Positions 10,446 through 21,154 of a stretch of DNA of 64,000 bases are shown here, piece after piece (the stretch's first letter is position 1; each line of letters begins with the position of its first letter). The notes beneath the pieces were generated by a model. That model had not been told where the DNA came from, ran no database searches, and saw nothing but the letters and a program-made list of their open reading frames with translations. Location of the stretch: NCBI GenBank assembly GCA_036245525.1, contig BTPG01000005.1, forward strand, positions 182,451,745-182,515,744. The letters are read 5' to 3'. The position numbers and the translations under genes were made by a program. The stretch is from Semisulcospira habei. Lineage: Eukaryota; Mollusca; Gastropoda; Semisulcospiridae.

Positions 10446-10519
10446 AAAGTAGATCTTCGTGCCGAGCTGGCCCTCCGCAATTGCCGTGCGAGGTCTCATG
10501 AGGATCTATGCCTCTTGCA
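10446..10519. repeat. A-family palindrome, left arm decayed
   Basis: The right arm CTCATGAGGATCTATGCCTCTTGC is intact. The left arm is reduced to scattered matches (GATCTTCGTG, GAGCTGGCCCTCCGC). Confidence 0.7.
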
Positions 10520-10551
10520 GTAAGTCAAAGTATGTTTAACCAAGTTCACGT

Positions 10552-10554
<3 letters not shown>

Positions 10555-10630
<76 letters not shown>

Positions 10631-10640
10631 GCGCGCACGC
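10555..10640. repeat. (GT)n microsatellite passing into (GC)n
   Basis: About 60 bp of GT dinucleotides (10555-10616) then GCGCGCACGCGCG. Alternating purine-pyrimidine DNA with Z-DNA potential. Confidence 0.95.
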
Positions 10641-11223
10641 GCGGCAACGCGGCTCGCGGCTTCTCAAAGCAGTCACACTGACTGCGCCATTGCGGACGCA
10701 CAAATTCACGCCGGTGTTAAGAGAAATTTCACCCCCTGATATTTTTTACCCGCTGTCTTCGTCATCATCGTTATGTTGCGTAGGAAGATGTTTTTTTGGG
10801 GGAGGCACAGGATGGCGATGGCGATTCAGCAATGTGTGACCCGTAACTGAACAGGGCCAACCGCAGCGTGTCCACACATGTAAATTATGCACCATAATTA
10901 ATCCTGCCTCGAAGCCTTTATGTGCGATTAAAAAAAAAAAATGTTTAACAAAGAAAATCCCAACATGATTTTTATATACAGAATGAACAAACCATGCCAT
11001 TTTTGCAAAAGCCAGTACGCCAATGTTTTAGAAAACTAAAATTTTAGTTGTATAAGAATGAAAATCTCGCTTTTCTCAAAAATAGACAAACTGGCTTTTG
11101 TCAAATCACGGCACTGAGAATCAGTTGGAGGACAGTGACACTTCGCTAATGTCTGTGACTGTAACTGACAAGAGATCTACTGAGCAACTCCACCGTTGGA
11201 GCTGTAGACGGTGTAACAGTCCA
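10641..11223. other. No gene; G half-palindrome
   Basis: GAAAATCTCGCTTTTCTCAA at 11059-11078 is a half of a G palindrome. Otherwise unremarkable. Confidence 0.4.
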
Positions 11224-11303
11224 TTAACTCATTCGAGACGTGCCGCCTCCGGATACGCGGCTTATGCCGCGTATCCGGAGGCGGTACTCCTCGAATGAGT
11301 TAA
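11224..11303. mobile_element. C-family palindrome, complete, TTAA at both ends
   Basis: TTAACTCATTCGAG...GCCGCCTCCGGATACGCGGC / GCCGCGTATCCGGAGGC...CTCGAATGAGTTAA, apex TTAT. The whole 80-bp element is one hairpin. Confidence 0.92.
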
Positions 11304-11585
11304 TGTCAGGCCGGAAAGGTATGGCGCCAGAAAAAAAGTTAGTGAAAGAATGCTCTGGTCGATCCACGTAAAGAAGAGGTGTGGTCATGCCCTACCCCCC
11401 CCCCCTCTACCCCCCCCCCTCAACCCCCCCCCCTCCCCCGCACACACACACTCCTTTCACTGACAACAGTAAACAGTAAATATGTCAGCCATATATTATT
11501 AAGTGCACTTGTCTTCTCGACCCTGAAAATGATGCCTCATGTGCGTCATTGTCGCCGACTTTTCAAGTGGAAAACACCTCTCTCA
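11304..11585. other. No gene; C-rich tract
   Basis: 11393-11440 is polypyrimidine with three C-runs of 8-9 bases, followed by a short (CA)n. No gene. Confidence 0.4.
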
Positions 11586-11664
11586 ATAAGCGACAGACCC
11601 TCGGGCCCACGTCTGCCGCAGTGGGCCCACTGCGGCCGATGTCGGCCCGAAGCACTTTCGCTGA
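11586..11664. repeat. D-family palindrome without its GC-rich apex
   Basis: Ends AAGCGACAG / CTTTCGCTG; arms CTCGGGCCCACGTCTGCCGC / GCGGCCGATGTCGGCCCGA meeting at AGTGGGCCCACT. The CGCGCAC apex of other D copies is lost, giving a perfect inner palindrome. Confidence 0.85.
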
Positions 11665-11929
11665 CTGTGACGGATGGCTCGAAGAGGACCGAGATACGTG
11701 AAGCGATGCGCTTATGACAATTGCGGCTTACAGTTCAATAGAGGCGTCACGTCCTGAGGCGATTCAAGTTGGGCGTGGTTACAGAGTGCATGCCAAAAAC
11801 AATCTGATGTAATAGGAGTCTCACATATAGTACAGCTGAGCCTATTTTGAGCAAACCACCTATTTTTGGTGTAAGAAAAAGTGGTTTTAAAAGACACGTG
11901 TTCGTTCACGAGAGGTTTGGAAGGGGGCA

Positions 11930-11932
<3 letters not shown>

Positions 11933-11997
<65 letters not shown>

Positions 11998-12088
11998 TTT
12001 CTATGGCGCCTAACCTCAGGTAGAGCTCTAGGCGCCTTACAAATTTCAAAAATACAATTACAAAAACTGTACACAATATTACACGCAT

Positions 12089-12154
<66 letters not shown>
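11933..12154 (-). repeat. Retroelement 3' tail with (AAT)n and (CA)n
   Basis: (AAT)n at 11933-11996, then TTTCTATGGCGCCTAACC and CTAGGCGCCTTACAAATTTC: the reverse complement of the GCGCC..tail type. (CA)n fills 12089-12154. Confidence 0.7.
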
Positions 12155-12156
<2 letters not shown>

Positions 12157-12263
12157 TTCAGGCACCACAGCAAAACTACAACAGAATCCTCAGCAGTCAA
12201 TGATTAATCAGTGGGGTAATGGAGTTGGAAAAGGTGTGTTTTTAGCGCAGATTTAAAATAGCG

Positions 12264-12599
12264 TCACCTGTCATTAAAGACCACCATTCAGGTGGATGAA
12301 GCCACCTGAATGGTGGTCTTTAATGACAGGTGGATGAAGCCACCTGAATGGTGGTCTTTAATGACAGGTGGATGAAGCCCCCTGAATGGTGGTCTTTAAT
12401 GACAGGTGGATGAAGCCACCTGAATGGTGGTCTTTAATGACAGGTGGATGAAGCCACCTGAATGGTGGTCTTTAATGACAGGTGGATGAAGCCACCTGAA
12501 TGGTGGTCTTTAATGACAGGTGTATGAAGCCACCTGAATGGTGGTCTTTAATGACAGGTGGATGAAGCCACCTGAATGGTGGTCTTTAATGACAGGTGA
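12264..12599. repeat. Palindrome whose right arm is amplified into a 38-bp array
   Basis: Left arm TCACCTGTCATTAAAGACC... (12264-12294) occurs once. Its complement CCTGAATGGTGGTCTTTAAT plus GACAGGTGGATGAAGCCA is repeated about eight times as a 38-bp unit. Every unit can pair with the single left arm. Point variants (GCCCCC, TGTATGAAG) mark individual units. Confidence 0.92.
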
Positions 12600-12788
12600 T
12601 CTTTCATAAGGGTGATCGCTCGGCACAGGTGTCGCTGTTCCAAGATGATCAGTCTCAAATCGTGATGATGGGATTATTTGTTTGGCTCGGTACAGACAGG
12701 TGACACAGCTGCCGCCCACAAAGACACGGCAATTCCTCAATAATAAGTCAGCTTACTTTTACGCAGAACGACGTCCAACAACGAACGA

Positions 12789-12985
12789 AAAAAAAAAAAA
12801 AAAAAAGAAAGAAAGAAAAAAAACACGTTTAGGGCTTAACGTCCTTTGACCACCGCGAAAGTGATTTCAAAGACGGTGCATCGAAATAGGGTCTGAACAA
12901 AATTTGACCCAAGCTGGATTCGAACCCGGGACCTTTCGCTCGAGAGACCGACACTCTACCACCGAGCCACCCATCTCCCCCTACC
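12789..12985 (-). mobile_element. tRNA-headed SINE, complete
   Basis: On the minus strand: A box (complement of 12952-12969, TGGCTCGGTGGTAGAGTG), B box (complement of 12916-12926, GGTTCGAATCC), a short body, GGACGTTAAGCCCTAAACG, and a T/CTTT-rich tail. The ACGTTAAGCCC end is a common SINE motif. The window's other SINE families end in a related GGACGTTAAACCC. Confidence 0.85.
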
Positions 12986-13055
12986 CCCCCCCCCCTCCAA
13001 CAAGGAACGAAAGCGAAATCATGGCAGGTAACCAGTGTGTACAATAAGCAAAACA

Positions 13056-13130
13056 ACGCTCCATACATCGTTTAGAGGCATAGATCCCTGCGGGCTCATG
13101 AAGAACTATGCTCTTAAGGATGTATGGAGT
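13056..13130. repeat. A palindrome nested in another inverted repeat
   Basis: Outer arms AACGCTCCATACATC / GATGTATGGAGTGTT (14 of 15 match) enclose a shortened A hairpin (TTAGAGGCATAGATCC / GAAGAACTATGCTCTTAA, core largely lost). Confidence 0.78.
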
Positions 13131-13166
13131 GTTATCTACACGTTTGTAGATGCCAGCTATCCCCTT

Positions 13167-13305
13167 GACTTCGCTCTCGGAGTCGTTCGGCGAAAACATA
13201 ACCTAACATCACAGCCTGACACCACCCTTGAGCTGCCCTCCTCTGTAATAGTAGTGAGGCTATGTTTACGCCGGACGACTCCAAACAACGAACGAGAGCA
13301 AAGTC
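13167..13305. repeat. N-family imperfect palindrome
   Basis: GACTTCGCTCTCGGAGTCGT / ACGACTCCAAACAACG..GAGAGCAAAGTC; then TTCGGCGAAAACATAACC against GGCTATGTTTACGCCGG. ~50-base loop with CACCACCCTTGAGCTGCCCT. The right arm carries an extra ~10 bases. Confidence 0.75.
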
Positions 13306-13311
13306 ACGGTA

Positions 13312-13398
13312 TATAATCCTCCTTGTTATATAATCCTCCTTGTTATATAATCCTCCTTGTTATATAATCCTCCTTGTTATATAATCCTCCTTGTTTTA
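13312..13398 (+). repeat. 17-bp tandem repeat, five copies
   Basis: Unit TTATATAATCCTCCTTG, essentially identical copies. Confidence 0.95.
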
Positions 13399-13399
13399 G

Positions 13400-13573
13400 A
13401 CTGAATGTTAATTAGAACATGAAAATTATTATGTATGCATTGTTGTACAGTTCATTGTCAAAGTGGTGTGTTCGGGTATTGTGTTTTGTGTGTTATGTGC
13501 ATATGTCATTGTATTTTTATTTTTGTGTACAGATTGTAAAGCGCTTAGAAATTAAGATTAGCGCTATATAAAT

Positions 13574-13653
<80 letters not shown>
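13400..13653 (+). mobile_element. LINE 3' untranslated tail with (ATT)n
   Basis: TGTACAGATTGTAAAGCGCTTAG and TTAGCGCTATATAAATACTC end in (ATT)n (13578-13653). The same tail follows LINE C-terminal coding at 58.1 and 60.8 kb (minus strand). No coding part remains here. Confidence 0.75.
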
Positions 13654-13655
<2 letters not shown>

Positions 13656-13704
13656 ACCACATTCTACCCATAAGCATAGGCAACACGCCAAACGTATAAG
13701 CGGC

Positions 13705-13838
13705 GGTAAGAGCACTGTCAGGGGAGAGAAGTGTGCATGATCGACCAGTGATCATAGATCTACAGTGGCCAAAGCCACTGTAGATCTATGATCACTGGTC
13801 CATCATGCACACTTCTCTCCCCTGACAGTGCTCTTACC
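13705..13838. repeat. E-family palindrome, 65-bp arms
   Basis: GGTAAGAGCACTGTCAGGGG... pairs with ...CCCCTGACAGTGCTCTTACC across ~65 bp with a single mismatch (GATCGACC / GGTCCATC). Loop CAAA. Confidence 0.93.
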
Positions 13839-13959
13839 TACTTTACTTTGTAAACTTCCTAAAATATGAGCACTGGTAGTCTCCCCTTTTCTTTTCATGT
13901 ATAAGCGGTATTTGCCTCTTGGAGACGTACAGCGTGCTGTCTGGCGGCCTTCGGTACAA

Positions 13960-14090
13960 GCTGGCTATCCGCCGTGACGTGTTCGTCCGTCGTTCGTTGT
14001 TGGGAGTCGTTCGGCGTAAACGTAGCCACTCTAATACCACAGCCCCACACCACCCTTGAGCTGCCCTACTCTGTAATAATGGCAGGGTCG
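13960..14090. repeat. N-family palindrome, left half
   Basis: CGTCGTTCGTTGTTGGGAGTCGTTCGGCGTAAACGTAGCC (13986-14027) is homologous to the right arm of the copy at 13.2 kb (reversed); CACCACCCTTGAGCTGCCCT lies in the loop. The second arm is missing. Confidence 0.7.
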
Positions 14091-14282
14091 TTTCGGGTAC
14101 GCCGTGCTTGCGCACAGTCAGCCACACCTCTCGTGCTAGACATCAGTCAAACGCATTCCACCTGCCAACAAAACCAAACGAAAGTAAAGTGGTATTGGGG
14201 GAGGAGGAGGGGGTGGGGGTGGGAGAGTGAGTGGGGGGTGAGGGGGACGGGGATAGATGGGAGAAAGAAAATTCTGCTCAGA

Positions 14283-14570
14283 GGTAAAAAAAAAAAAAAT
14301 CGCTTTTCACAAAAAATAACTTATTGTCTTTCGCCTTACGAATGTTTACGACATCATGCGATAAATCAAAACATTTAAAATTTCAATAATTTAGTTTCCT
14401 TTTTCTTTAGCAACTTTTTATTCCAGGTGGGGGGGGGGGAGGGGGGAACAGAGTGGAGTGGGGTTGAGGAGGAGGCAGGGTGGAGTGGGGTTGGGGACGG
14501 GGCAGGGTCGAGTGGGGTTGGGGGGGGGGGGGTGAGGGTGCTGGGTTGTGGGGAGAGGGGGGTGGGTGCC
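14283..14570. repeat. G half-palindrome and G-rich tract
   Basis: TCGCTTTTCACAAAAAATAA (14300-14319) is a G right arm. 14427-14570 is G-rich with many G-runs of 3-11, able in principle to form G-quadruplexes. Confidence 0.65.
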
Positions 14571-14810
14571 CGGATGATGTCGGGGGTTAGTTATTCGGAA
14601 CCCATGTACGAGCCTCCCCCAACCCCCAACACACACACACAACAAAATACACACACGCACTCCCTGATCTGCCCATGCAACAGTCTGTCTGTCCGTATCT
14701 GTAAGTCTGGAGAGTGTTTTGTAAATCGTCCTTCAAAGCGTGCCAGATAATATTATAATTCGCTCCGGTCGTTTAGATCCGACAGCAGTTCGACAACACG
14801 CTTACCTCCC

Positions 14811-15002
14811 TTAACCCATTTACCCCCGAGACCATACAGCAGGAGATCGATTGACCATGATAATTCAAGGGTAGTGCCAGATTACCTAATCTGGCACTAC
14901 CCTTGAATTATCATGGTCAATCCATCCCCTGCAACTGGTACATAGTCGTTAGGCAACACCTCCAAAATTTGAGAAATGGGACCTTGGGGTTAAAAGGGTT
15001 AA
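14811..15002. mobile_element. B-family foldback element with shortened apex
   Basis: TTAACCCATTTACCCC at the left, GGGGTTAAAAGGGTTAA at the right. Hairpin 14839-14932: the AGCTTGGCGCC apex is deleted, leaving GTGCCAGATTACC / TAATCTGGCAC. Confidence 0.83.
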
Positions 15003-15020
15003 TTGTCACATGGTTCAGTG

Positions 15021-15341
15021 GTTGGTTGGTTAGTTCGGGTTTAACGTCCACGGCACCGAAGTGATAAAGGACGGCCCTGACGGGCAGGTCATGGGGGACA
15101 GGGAAATCTATTACCTATGGAGCCACGGTACGACCTGAACACTGATCAACTCAGGCGCACTCCAACTGTGCCACTTTGATTTACCAGGACCTTTCAACGG
15201 ACATGCTATTGAACAAGCCCGTCTTTTCCTCCTGGATTGCGAGTCTAGCTACCGGGGCGGGACGGGAATTCGAACCCACGACCCGGCGATTCTTTTCGCT
15301 CTCCTGCTCCGACGCTTAACCGCCTGAGCTATTTCGGACCC
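15021..15341 (-). mobile_element. tRNA-headed SINE, complete
   Basis: Minus strand: A box (complement of 15313-15331, TAGCTCAGGCGGTTAAGCG), B box (complement of 15265-15276, GGTTCGAATTCC), ~220-bp body, then GGACGTTAAACCCGAAC and an AACC-rich tail. The copy at 6.18 kb is its truncated relative. Confidence 0.88.
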
Positions 15342-16275
15342 ATATTAATTGTCACATTACAGCATTCTCACTTTTGTACCACTCCAACTTCACCCAAGGT
15401 GTTTAGCTCCCTTTGATCAAGTGACGCGTTAAAATTCTGACGCGCAGTTGCACGACAAGGGAGAACACTGAAATGTTACTTTGTGCGCGATGCTAAACTC
15501 CCTTTGATCACGTGACCCACTGAACTTTGCCGCAGTGATAGGCATACGGGAACAAGAAAATTCATGGTGATTCTTCCTGTGCGTTCCCAAGGTTCACGGT
15601 AAACGATTACTTTACTTCGTGAAGAAGAAGCGGGCGTCAAATTGAATATGACCGAAATGCGGCAGACAAATGTTTTGCAACTGAATAGGTATAGCAAACA
15701 CATCTTGCTAATCTCTAGCTCACCCTTTTTGTCTTTTATGTCATATGCCGTCGCCCACACAAAAATGAATCATGGCTAAAAGTATACCTGGAGGTGTCGT
15801 TTAAAAAAAAAAGCAAAATGGAAAGCTGCAGTCACACGGGCTGTGTGTCGTTCTTTTGACTCCTCCGCCGTGAGATGGCCTTAGTCGTCTGCTCGGGGTT
15901 AAATCCAACTAACTAACTAACCAACTCTTTTGACCCTTGTTGATGCAGCTGATGGTGATAATGAAGACAACGACGACAACGATGATTTTATCATATTCTG
16001 TTTTGTTCTTTTTTCCGGCCAAAATCCAGACGAAACGCCGACGTTCAAGCGCGGAAAACGTAAAGAATAACCCACGCAGAAAGAAGCACGCTTAGAAAAG
16101 ACAGTCACAACACATGACCATTTATTAATTTTCAAAATAGACAAAGAAACACGTATACATTTCGCTATTTAACTTGTCAGTGCGTGAAAATATACATACT
16201 TTCCTCACGCACTGATGAGATAAGAAGAGAATTAAAGCATTTTCCAATGGTCAATACTTACTGTGAAAGTCTTCC
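15342..16275. other. No gene; small repeats
   Basis: CTCCCTTTGATCA occurs at 15409 and 15489. 15868-15926 holds a SINE tail (GTGAGATGGCCTTAGTCG...GGTTAAATCCAACTAAC). GCACGCTTAGAAAAGACAG at 16087-16105 is a half F palindrome. Confidence 0.5.
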
Positions 16276-16380
16276 CAGCAAGCAGAAGTCCTTGGGCCGA
16301 CATCGGCCGTAGTGGGGACGCGCACGATAGTGCGCGGGCCCACTGCGGCCGACGTCGGCCCGATAGCCCTTTGCTTACCA
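16276..16380. repeat. D-family palindrome
   Basis: CAGCAAGCAGAAGTCCTTGG / CGATAGCCCTTTGCTTACCA outer; GGGCCGACATCGGCCGTAGT / CACTGCGGCCGACGTCGGCCC; apex GCGCACGATAGTGCGC. Confidence 0.88.
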
Positions 16381-16731
16381 GGTTATTGCTTTTGAGGCGT
16401 TAAGCAATATTCAAACAATGTACACAATGTATAAGGTACGAAAAATAAAAAAATAAATTAAAAAAAAAAAAGCCACGAAGCGAAATTCCGTACGCAGTTG
16501 GTGTAGAAAACTTCGTCTGCCCAGCCAGTTACATTTAAATTTCGGTTTTGGTTTGCTCACCTTACGGGTAGGGCTGAAAGTAGACGTACTTGCGAAGTAG
16601 GTGCGCGACGTACGCTGTTTCGGATGAGACCCCGACGGAATCGGTCTGTTTGGTCTGAAAACAGTCTCCCCAGGAATCAATGAAACCCGTGAGACAGTCA
16701 TCACTGTTACGCCCTTTACTCTCCACGAAGC

Positions 16732-16788
16732 ATATAGTCTCATGGACACTTGCACGCGCAGGGGCTTATGAGAATCTATGCCTTTCTG
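16732..16788. repeat. A-family palindrome, decayed
   Basis: CATATAGTCTCATGGACACT ... GGGGCTTATGAGAATCTATG; the core is unpaired. Confidence 0.65.
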
Positions 16789-16912
16789 TGGCAGCGATTT
16801 GCCGCATTTTCAGCTGCGTTTCTCAGAAAGAAGACATCTTGAAGCTATACTACTGCAAGCCAAGTTAGTGTCTCTTGACTGCAGGAGAATATCGAACACC
16901 ACTCAGACGCGA

Positions 16913-16973
16913 CTAACATAGATTCTCATCAGCCCCCGCTGACGCGGGGGCTCATAAGGATCTATGCCTCTAG
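16913..16973. repeat. A-family palindrome
   Basis: TAACATAGATTCTCATCAGC / GCTCATAAGGATCTATGCC with exact CCCCCGC TGAC GCGGGGG core. Outer AGAGG is lost on the left. Confidence 0.82.
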
Positions 16974-17700
16974 TGGGTTCATGAACGTCTGTGTGCCTGA
17001 AGCAGACGGGGCTAACACGCAGTGATCTGGCTGGCAGACAAGGCGTTAAGCGTGAGACTGATTAATGACGCCGCTGAAAATGTTTCCAGTGAACTGAGGG
17101 ACTAAGCATTCGGCTTATTTTTACCAGTAGTTTAGGTAGGTTACAAAAATTGAGGACTTACAACAACAACAACAACAACAACAGCAACAACAACAACAAC
17201 TACAACAAAACAAACAAAAACCACAGTTGTGATCCATTCAAAATTAATTGCTTTTCAAACATCAGTCAAACAGATGCCAACAGTCTTATGAATTTATATT
17301 TTAAAATTTTCTTTTTATTTATTTATTTATTTTAGCAACATATTATTCCGTCACAAGATCTTGTGAACAATTTCTGACACATCACATAAATTCCCAAAAT
17401 ATGCGGGAGTTCTCAAAAAGACTACTATTTAAAAAATAAATAAATCAGCCATGACAGTGCATTGGCAGTGCAAGGTTAGCTGCACAGTCCTCGCTTTCTC
17501 TTTTGAAATTACCTTATCAAACGCCTGTCTACTTGTTTTTTTTTTTTTAATACATTTTTTTAAATCTTTAGCCTTCTAGAGCAACCTGGTTAACTTTTGC
17601 ACGTGCAAATCGTGGCTGTTTCATTACGTCAATTCCAGGACCACACAACTAAAAGCTTCGCGACCTGTCAGCTTAAAAATCATGAACCCCTACAAGGTCA
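16974..17700. other. No gene; (CAA)n
   Basis: (CAA)n at 17160-17210, AT-rich sequence around 17310-17335 (TTTA repeats). Nothing coding. Confidence 0.5.
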
Positions 17701-17764
17701 GCAAGAGGCATAGATCCTCATGAGCCCTCGCGGCTGCGGGGGCTCATGAGGATCTATGCCTCTT
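17701..17764. repeat. A-family palindrome, near-perfect
   Basis: GCAAGAGGCATAGATCCTC ... GAGGATCTATGCCTCTT; core GAGCCCTCGC GGCT GCGGGGGCTC with one mismatch. Confidence 0.92.
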
Positions 17765-18029
17765 AAAGATGGCTGAATGACGTCAGAGGAGGGCATGGTA
17801 TCTCGTGACCTATTTACGAGTGCTTTTGTAGTCGAGGAGCAGACTGAACTGCGAATGCAATGTTTACCTTAGGAGATGGAACAATAGGGAACCACCGTTA
17901 ACATTGTCTGCATTTCTGAGGGTCTCAAAGATTCGTGTTACCGTTGCCGACAGGTATGGTGGTAGTTTTGGTTACTGATGTTAGTGGTTACGCAGTACTG
18001 TAAGTAGTTGAAATAGCACAGAGTAGAAA
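17765..18029. other. No gene
   Basis: Unremarkable single-copy-looking sequence. Confidence 0.3.
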
Positions 18030-18435
18030 GGAGGTTGGAGGTGGGGTGGGGGGTGGGTGGGGCGGGCGCCGAGGGGGGGGGGTGAGGAGGGGGGGGGGGC
18101 GGGCGAGGTGCGGGGTGGGTGGGTGGGAGGGTATTATCACGGATTCAAGACGAATTATTTTGCGATTCTCGAAGCGCGAATACGAAAATCAATGTTTGAC
18201 GAATAGGGGTCTAAAGCGAGAGGGCAGGGGCGGGCGGGGGGGGGGGAGGTGGGGGAAGGAGGGGGTGGGGTGGGGATGGGGTTGTTTGAGGTGCTGGGGG
18301 GGGGGGAGAAGGCTGGGACTGGATGTTGATGGTTTACAGAGACAGGTTTGCAAAACATTCTTCAACTGCCAGAAAACTGAACAAAAGGCGCGGAGGGTGG
18401 TGATGGTGGTGGTGGTGGGCTAGGGGGGGGGGGGA
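18030..18435. repeat. G-rich tract
   Basis: Three blocks (18030-18135, 18225-18320, 18395-18440) with dense G-runs; many could form intramolecular G-quadruplexes on the + strand. The open frames here are compositional. Confidence 0.8.
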
Positions 18436-18756
18436 TGAGGAAGGGAAGGGACGTTATCAAGCTTCACGGTTTTCCCGTTTAGCGTAGAACTCTATTTTTC
18501 ACGGACAACAAGAATTAAAAAAAAAAAAAACAACGTAGTCAGGAATCACGAAAACGAAAAACGCCAATGCTTCATTACGATACTTCATCCCTCCCCCCCC
18601 CCATCCCCCCTCTCCCCCTAACCTGCACCACTTTTCGATTGCCCAGGCCCAGATTTGAAAACTGATGTTCAACGCAGGCTTTGTTTTCTGCAATCGTCCT
18701 TAATTCAGCACAAAAACCCTTAGCTGCCCCAGGGACATGCATTCAAAGTGGTTTGA

Positions 18757-18822
18757 GCAAGAGGCATAGATCCTCATGAGCCCCCGCAACTGCGGGGGCT
18801 CATGAGGATCTATGCCTCTTGC
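18757..18822 (+). repeat. A-family palindrome, perfect
   Basis: All 31 paired positions match: GCAAGAGGCATAGATCCTC.. / ..GAGGATCTATGCCTCTTGC, apex AACT. Flanks AGGGACATGCATTCAAAGTG (left) and CAGTTGGGCGGTGTTC (right). Best reference copy. Confidence 0.96.
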
Positions 18823-19267
18823 AGTTGGGCGGTGTTCAAATTTTTTCGGCACTGAACAGGTCACGTTGGAAAATAAAAGGGGATATTTGGGTAGCAACCA
18901 AACTAGCTTACGTCAGAGTAGTTAATGACGTGTTGACTTTCGCTTCAGTGTCTACGTCACTGTTACGGAAACGTGAAAGAGTCAAGTTACTTCCCCTGTC
19001 ACGCTCTTCGTCATTGAATCTTCCAATAATCAGTGGTGCGTGAAAGTCTGTGATTTTTAACGTTACAGCTTAGAAGTGCGCGGTGCAAAATCTCAAAGCA
19101 GCAAACATTTACTAACGAGTATGGCCAACATGAGCGCACATCATGTAAGCCTCATGTGATGACGCCGTGTCAATTTAAAACCTCACCCACTTCATTACGT
19201 CGAACATTTACTTTTATTAACGAGGTAGGGGCACAGAACTCACACAGTAGGCCAGTGTGTCTGTTCT
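18823..19267. other. No gene; J remnant
   Basis: AGTCTGTGATTTTTAACGTT (19048-19067) resembles the J left arm. Otherwise nothing recognised. Confidence 0.35.
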
Positions 19268-19321
19268 GTCTGTGATTTTGAACCTTACGGCATGTAGCCG
19301 ATATGTCCAAAATCAGGAACC
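19268..19321. repeat. J-family palindrome
   Basis: GTCTGTGATTTTGAACCTTA / TATGTCCAAAATCAGGAACC, imperfect. (AAAT)n lies downstream at 19466-19505. Confidence 0.6.
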
Positions 19322-19468
19322 AGCACTAAGAATAATTTCTGGCAGGCACACTCAACTCCGTCGTGCACGCTTTTTAACTCTGCGGTTACTTCCCCTGGTT
19401 ATGGTAAAAAATACGAAAAAACGAACAAACAAAAAACAAAACAAAAAAGAGAAAGTAAAATCATAAAA

Positions 19469-19503
<35 letters not shown>

Positions 19504-19554
19504 ATTACTAAAAGTCCAATTCAGTAAATATTTCAACATCTGTGTATGCTGGCC

Positions 19555-19708
19555 AGTGATTTTGGACCTGCATGACGGCTTAAAATCTGTAATGTCCAAA
19601 ATCACAGACCAGGTTACTGACCAGGGGCCAGTTGCACGAGAGAGCTTAGTCATGCACCAGCCACTAAGTGGCTGGTGCAGGACTAAGCTCACTCGAGCAA
19701 CCGGCCCC
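19555..19708. repeat. J palindrome followed directly by I palindrome
   Basis: J: AGTGATTTTGGACC / TGTCCAAAATCACAGACC (19555-19610). I: GGGGCCAGTTGCACGAG.. / ..CTCGAGCAACCGGCCCC (19624-19708) with inner CACCAGCCACTTAGTGGCTGGTG-like apex. The same J-I order occurs at 6.5 and 56.05 kb, so they are probably one composite element. Confidence 0.8.
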
Positions 19709-19945
19709 AGATCACCGTTACTAACTAGCGGGCCGCATACCACACGCAGGCTTTCAAAACCTGTGGTTATACACGGGGCGCTGCCAACTAGTGAGATACC
19801 GGCAGACGTGATGTTGACTCGGTGCTAATTTTGCTGTCGAGAAAATGTCAGAGTAGACGGAAACCAGTCCAATCGTGACTCGTACAGATTTCGATAATTT
19901 GCAGGCTTCTAGTTCAACTTGAATGCGCGCATCGAGCTACTGTAG

Positions 19946-19950
<5 letters not shown>

Positions 19951-20040
<90 letters not shown>
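19951..20040. repeat. (TC)n microsatellite
   Basis: About 88 bp of pure CT dinucleotides directly abutting the 5' end of the next LINE. Confidence 0.97.
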
Positions 20041-20043
<3 letters not shown>

Positions 20044-21154
20044 AGCCTGACTATCCATAATGACATCGTTAATCAGGTCACGGAACACCGAGTACTTGGT
20101 GTAATTGTTGATGACCAGATGAAGTGGCAATCACACAAAAATGCTGTATGTAAAACTGTTGCTAGAAATGTTTTTATGCTTTCAAAGTTGAAGTACTTTA
20201 TCGATGTTGATGCTCGCAAGTTATTTTACAATGCACATGTCAAATCCCCCACGATATGGGATGGCAGCGGTGACATACACTTGAAGAGGCTTAACTCCCT
20301 GCATCGGAGAGCAGCGAAACATATCCTGCCTGATTCAGCCCTAACAACTGATGAAAGACTTGAAAAACTGAAAATGCTACCTCTTAGCAAGCATCACCTC
20401 TTAAACAAGGGTGTGGTTATGTATAAAATCTGGAATGAGATTCACCCAGAATATCTTTGTAAGCTCTTTACCAAGGCAAGTTCAGGTTATTCTACTTAAA
20501 GACGAAACTTTATTACACCTCGCCCCAGGATAGATCTCTTTAAAACCAGTGTATCTTTCTCTGGCGCATCTTTCTGGAACACACTGCCAACATGTATAAC
20601 ACACGCTAGCTCCCTCTCCTCTTTCAAGGAATGCCTCCTCAAGTACTTGTCTGCTGATACATAATCTACCACAAGTATTCGTATCAAACATGTGCTTATC
20701 GTATAATCAGTGCATGCTGCCGTATGGTTTGTGCATACTAATAATAATCGCCTAATTACATAATTCAACTTTCTATTATAATCCAAATAATTTTTGCTGT
20801 CTGAAGTGAATTTTCACTATGATCCAAATGATTTGCTTCGTATATAGGTCAAGTTATCATTAGCGCGTGTTTGTGTGTGCGCGCGAGCGTGTATGTGTCA
20901 GTGTGCGCGCGTTGCGTGTACTTTCTATTTTTCGTTTGTTTTTTTGTATGACCGAATGAATGAATGAATTTTGTTTAATGTCTCTTCATGTTTAATGTTT
21001 CCTAATTTTTCTTTGTGTAATTTGGTACTATTAGTATTACAATTATTATCCTGTGTTTGTAGAGTAGCAACGGCAAGTATGAAAATGGCACACGTGCTAA
21101 TTACTTTATCCGTTGAGAAATAAAGTTTCATTTCATTTCATTTCATTTCATTTC

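Noticed and set aside
12264..12599. CRISPR-like array
   Set aside because: Units are contiguous with no unique spacers, in a eukaryotic context; same for 37271, 39468, 46903 and 61761.
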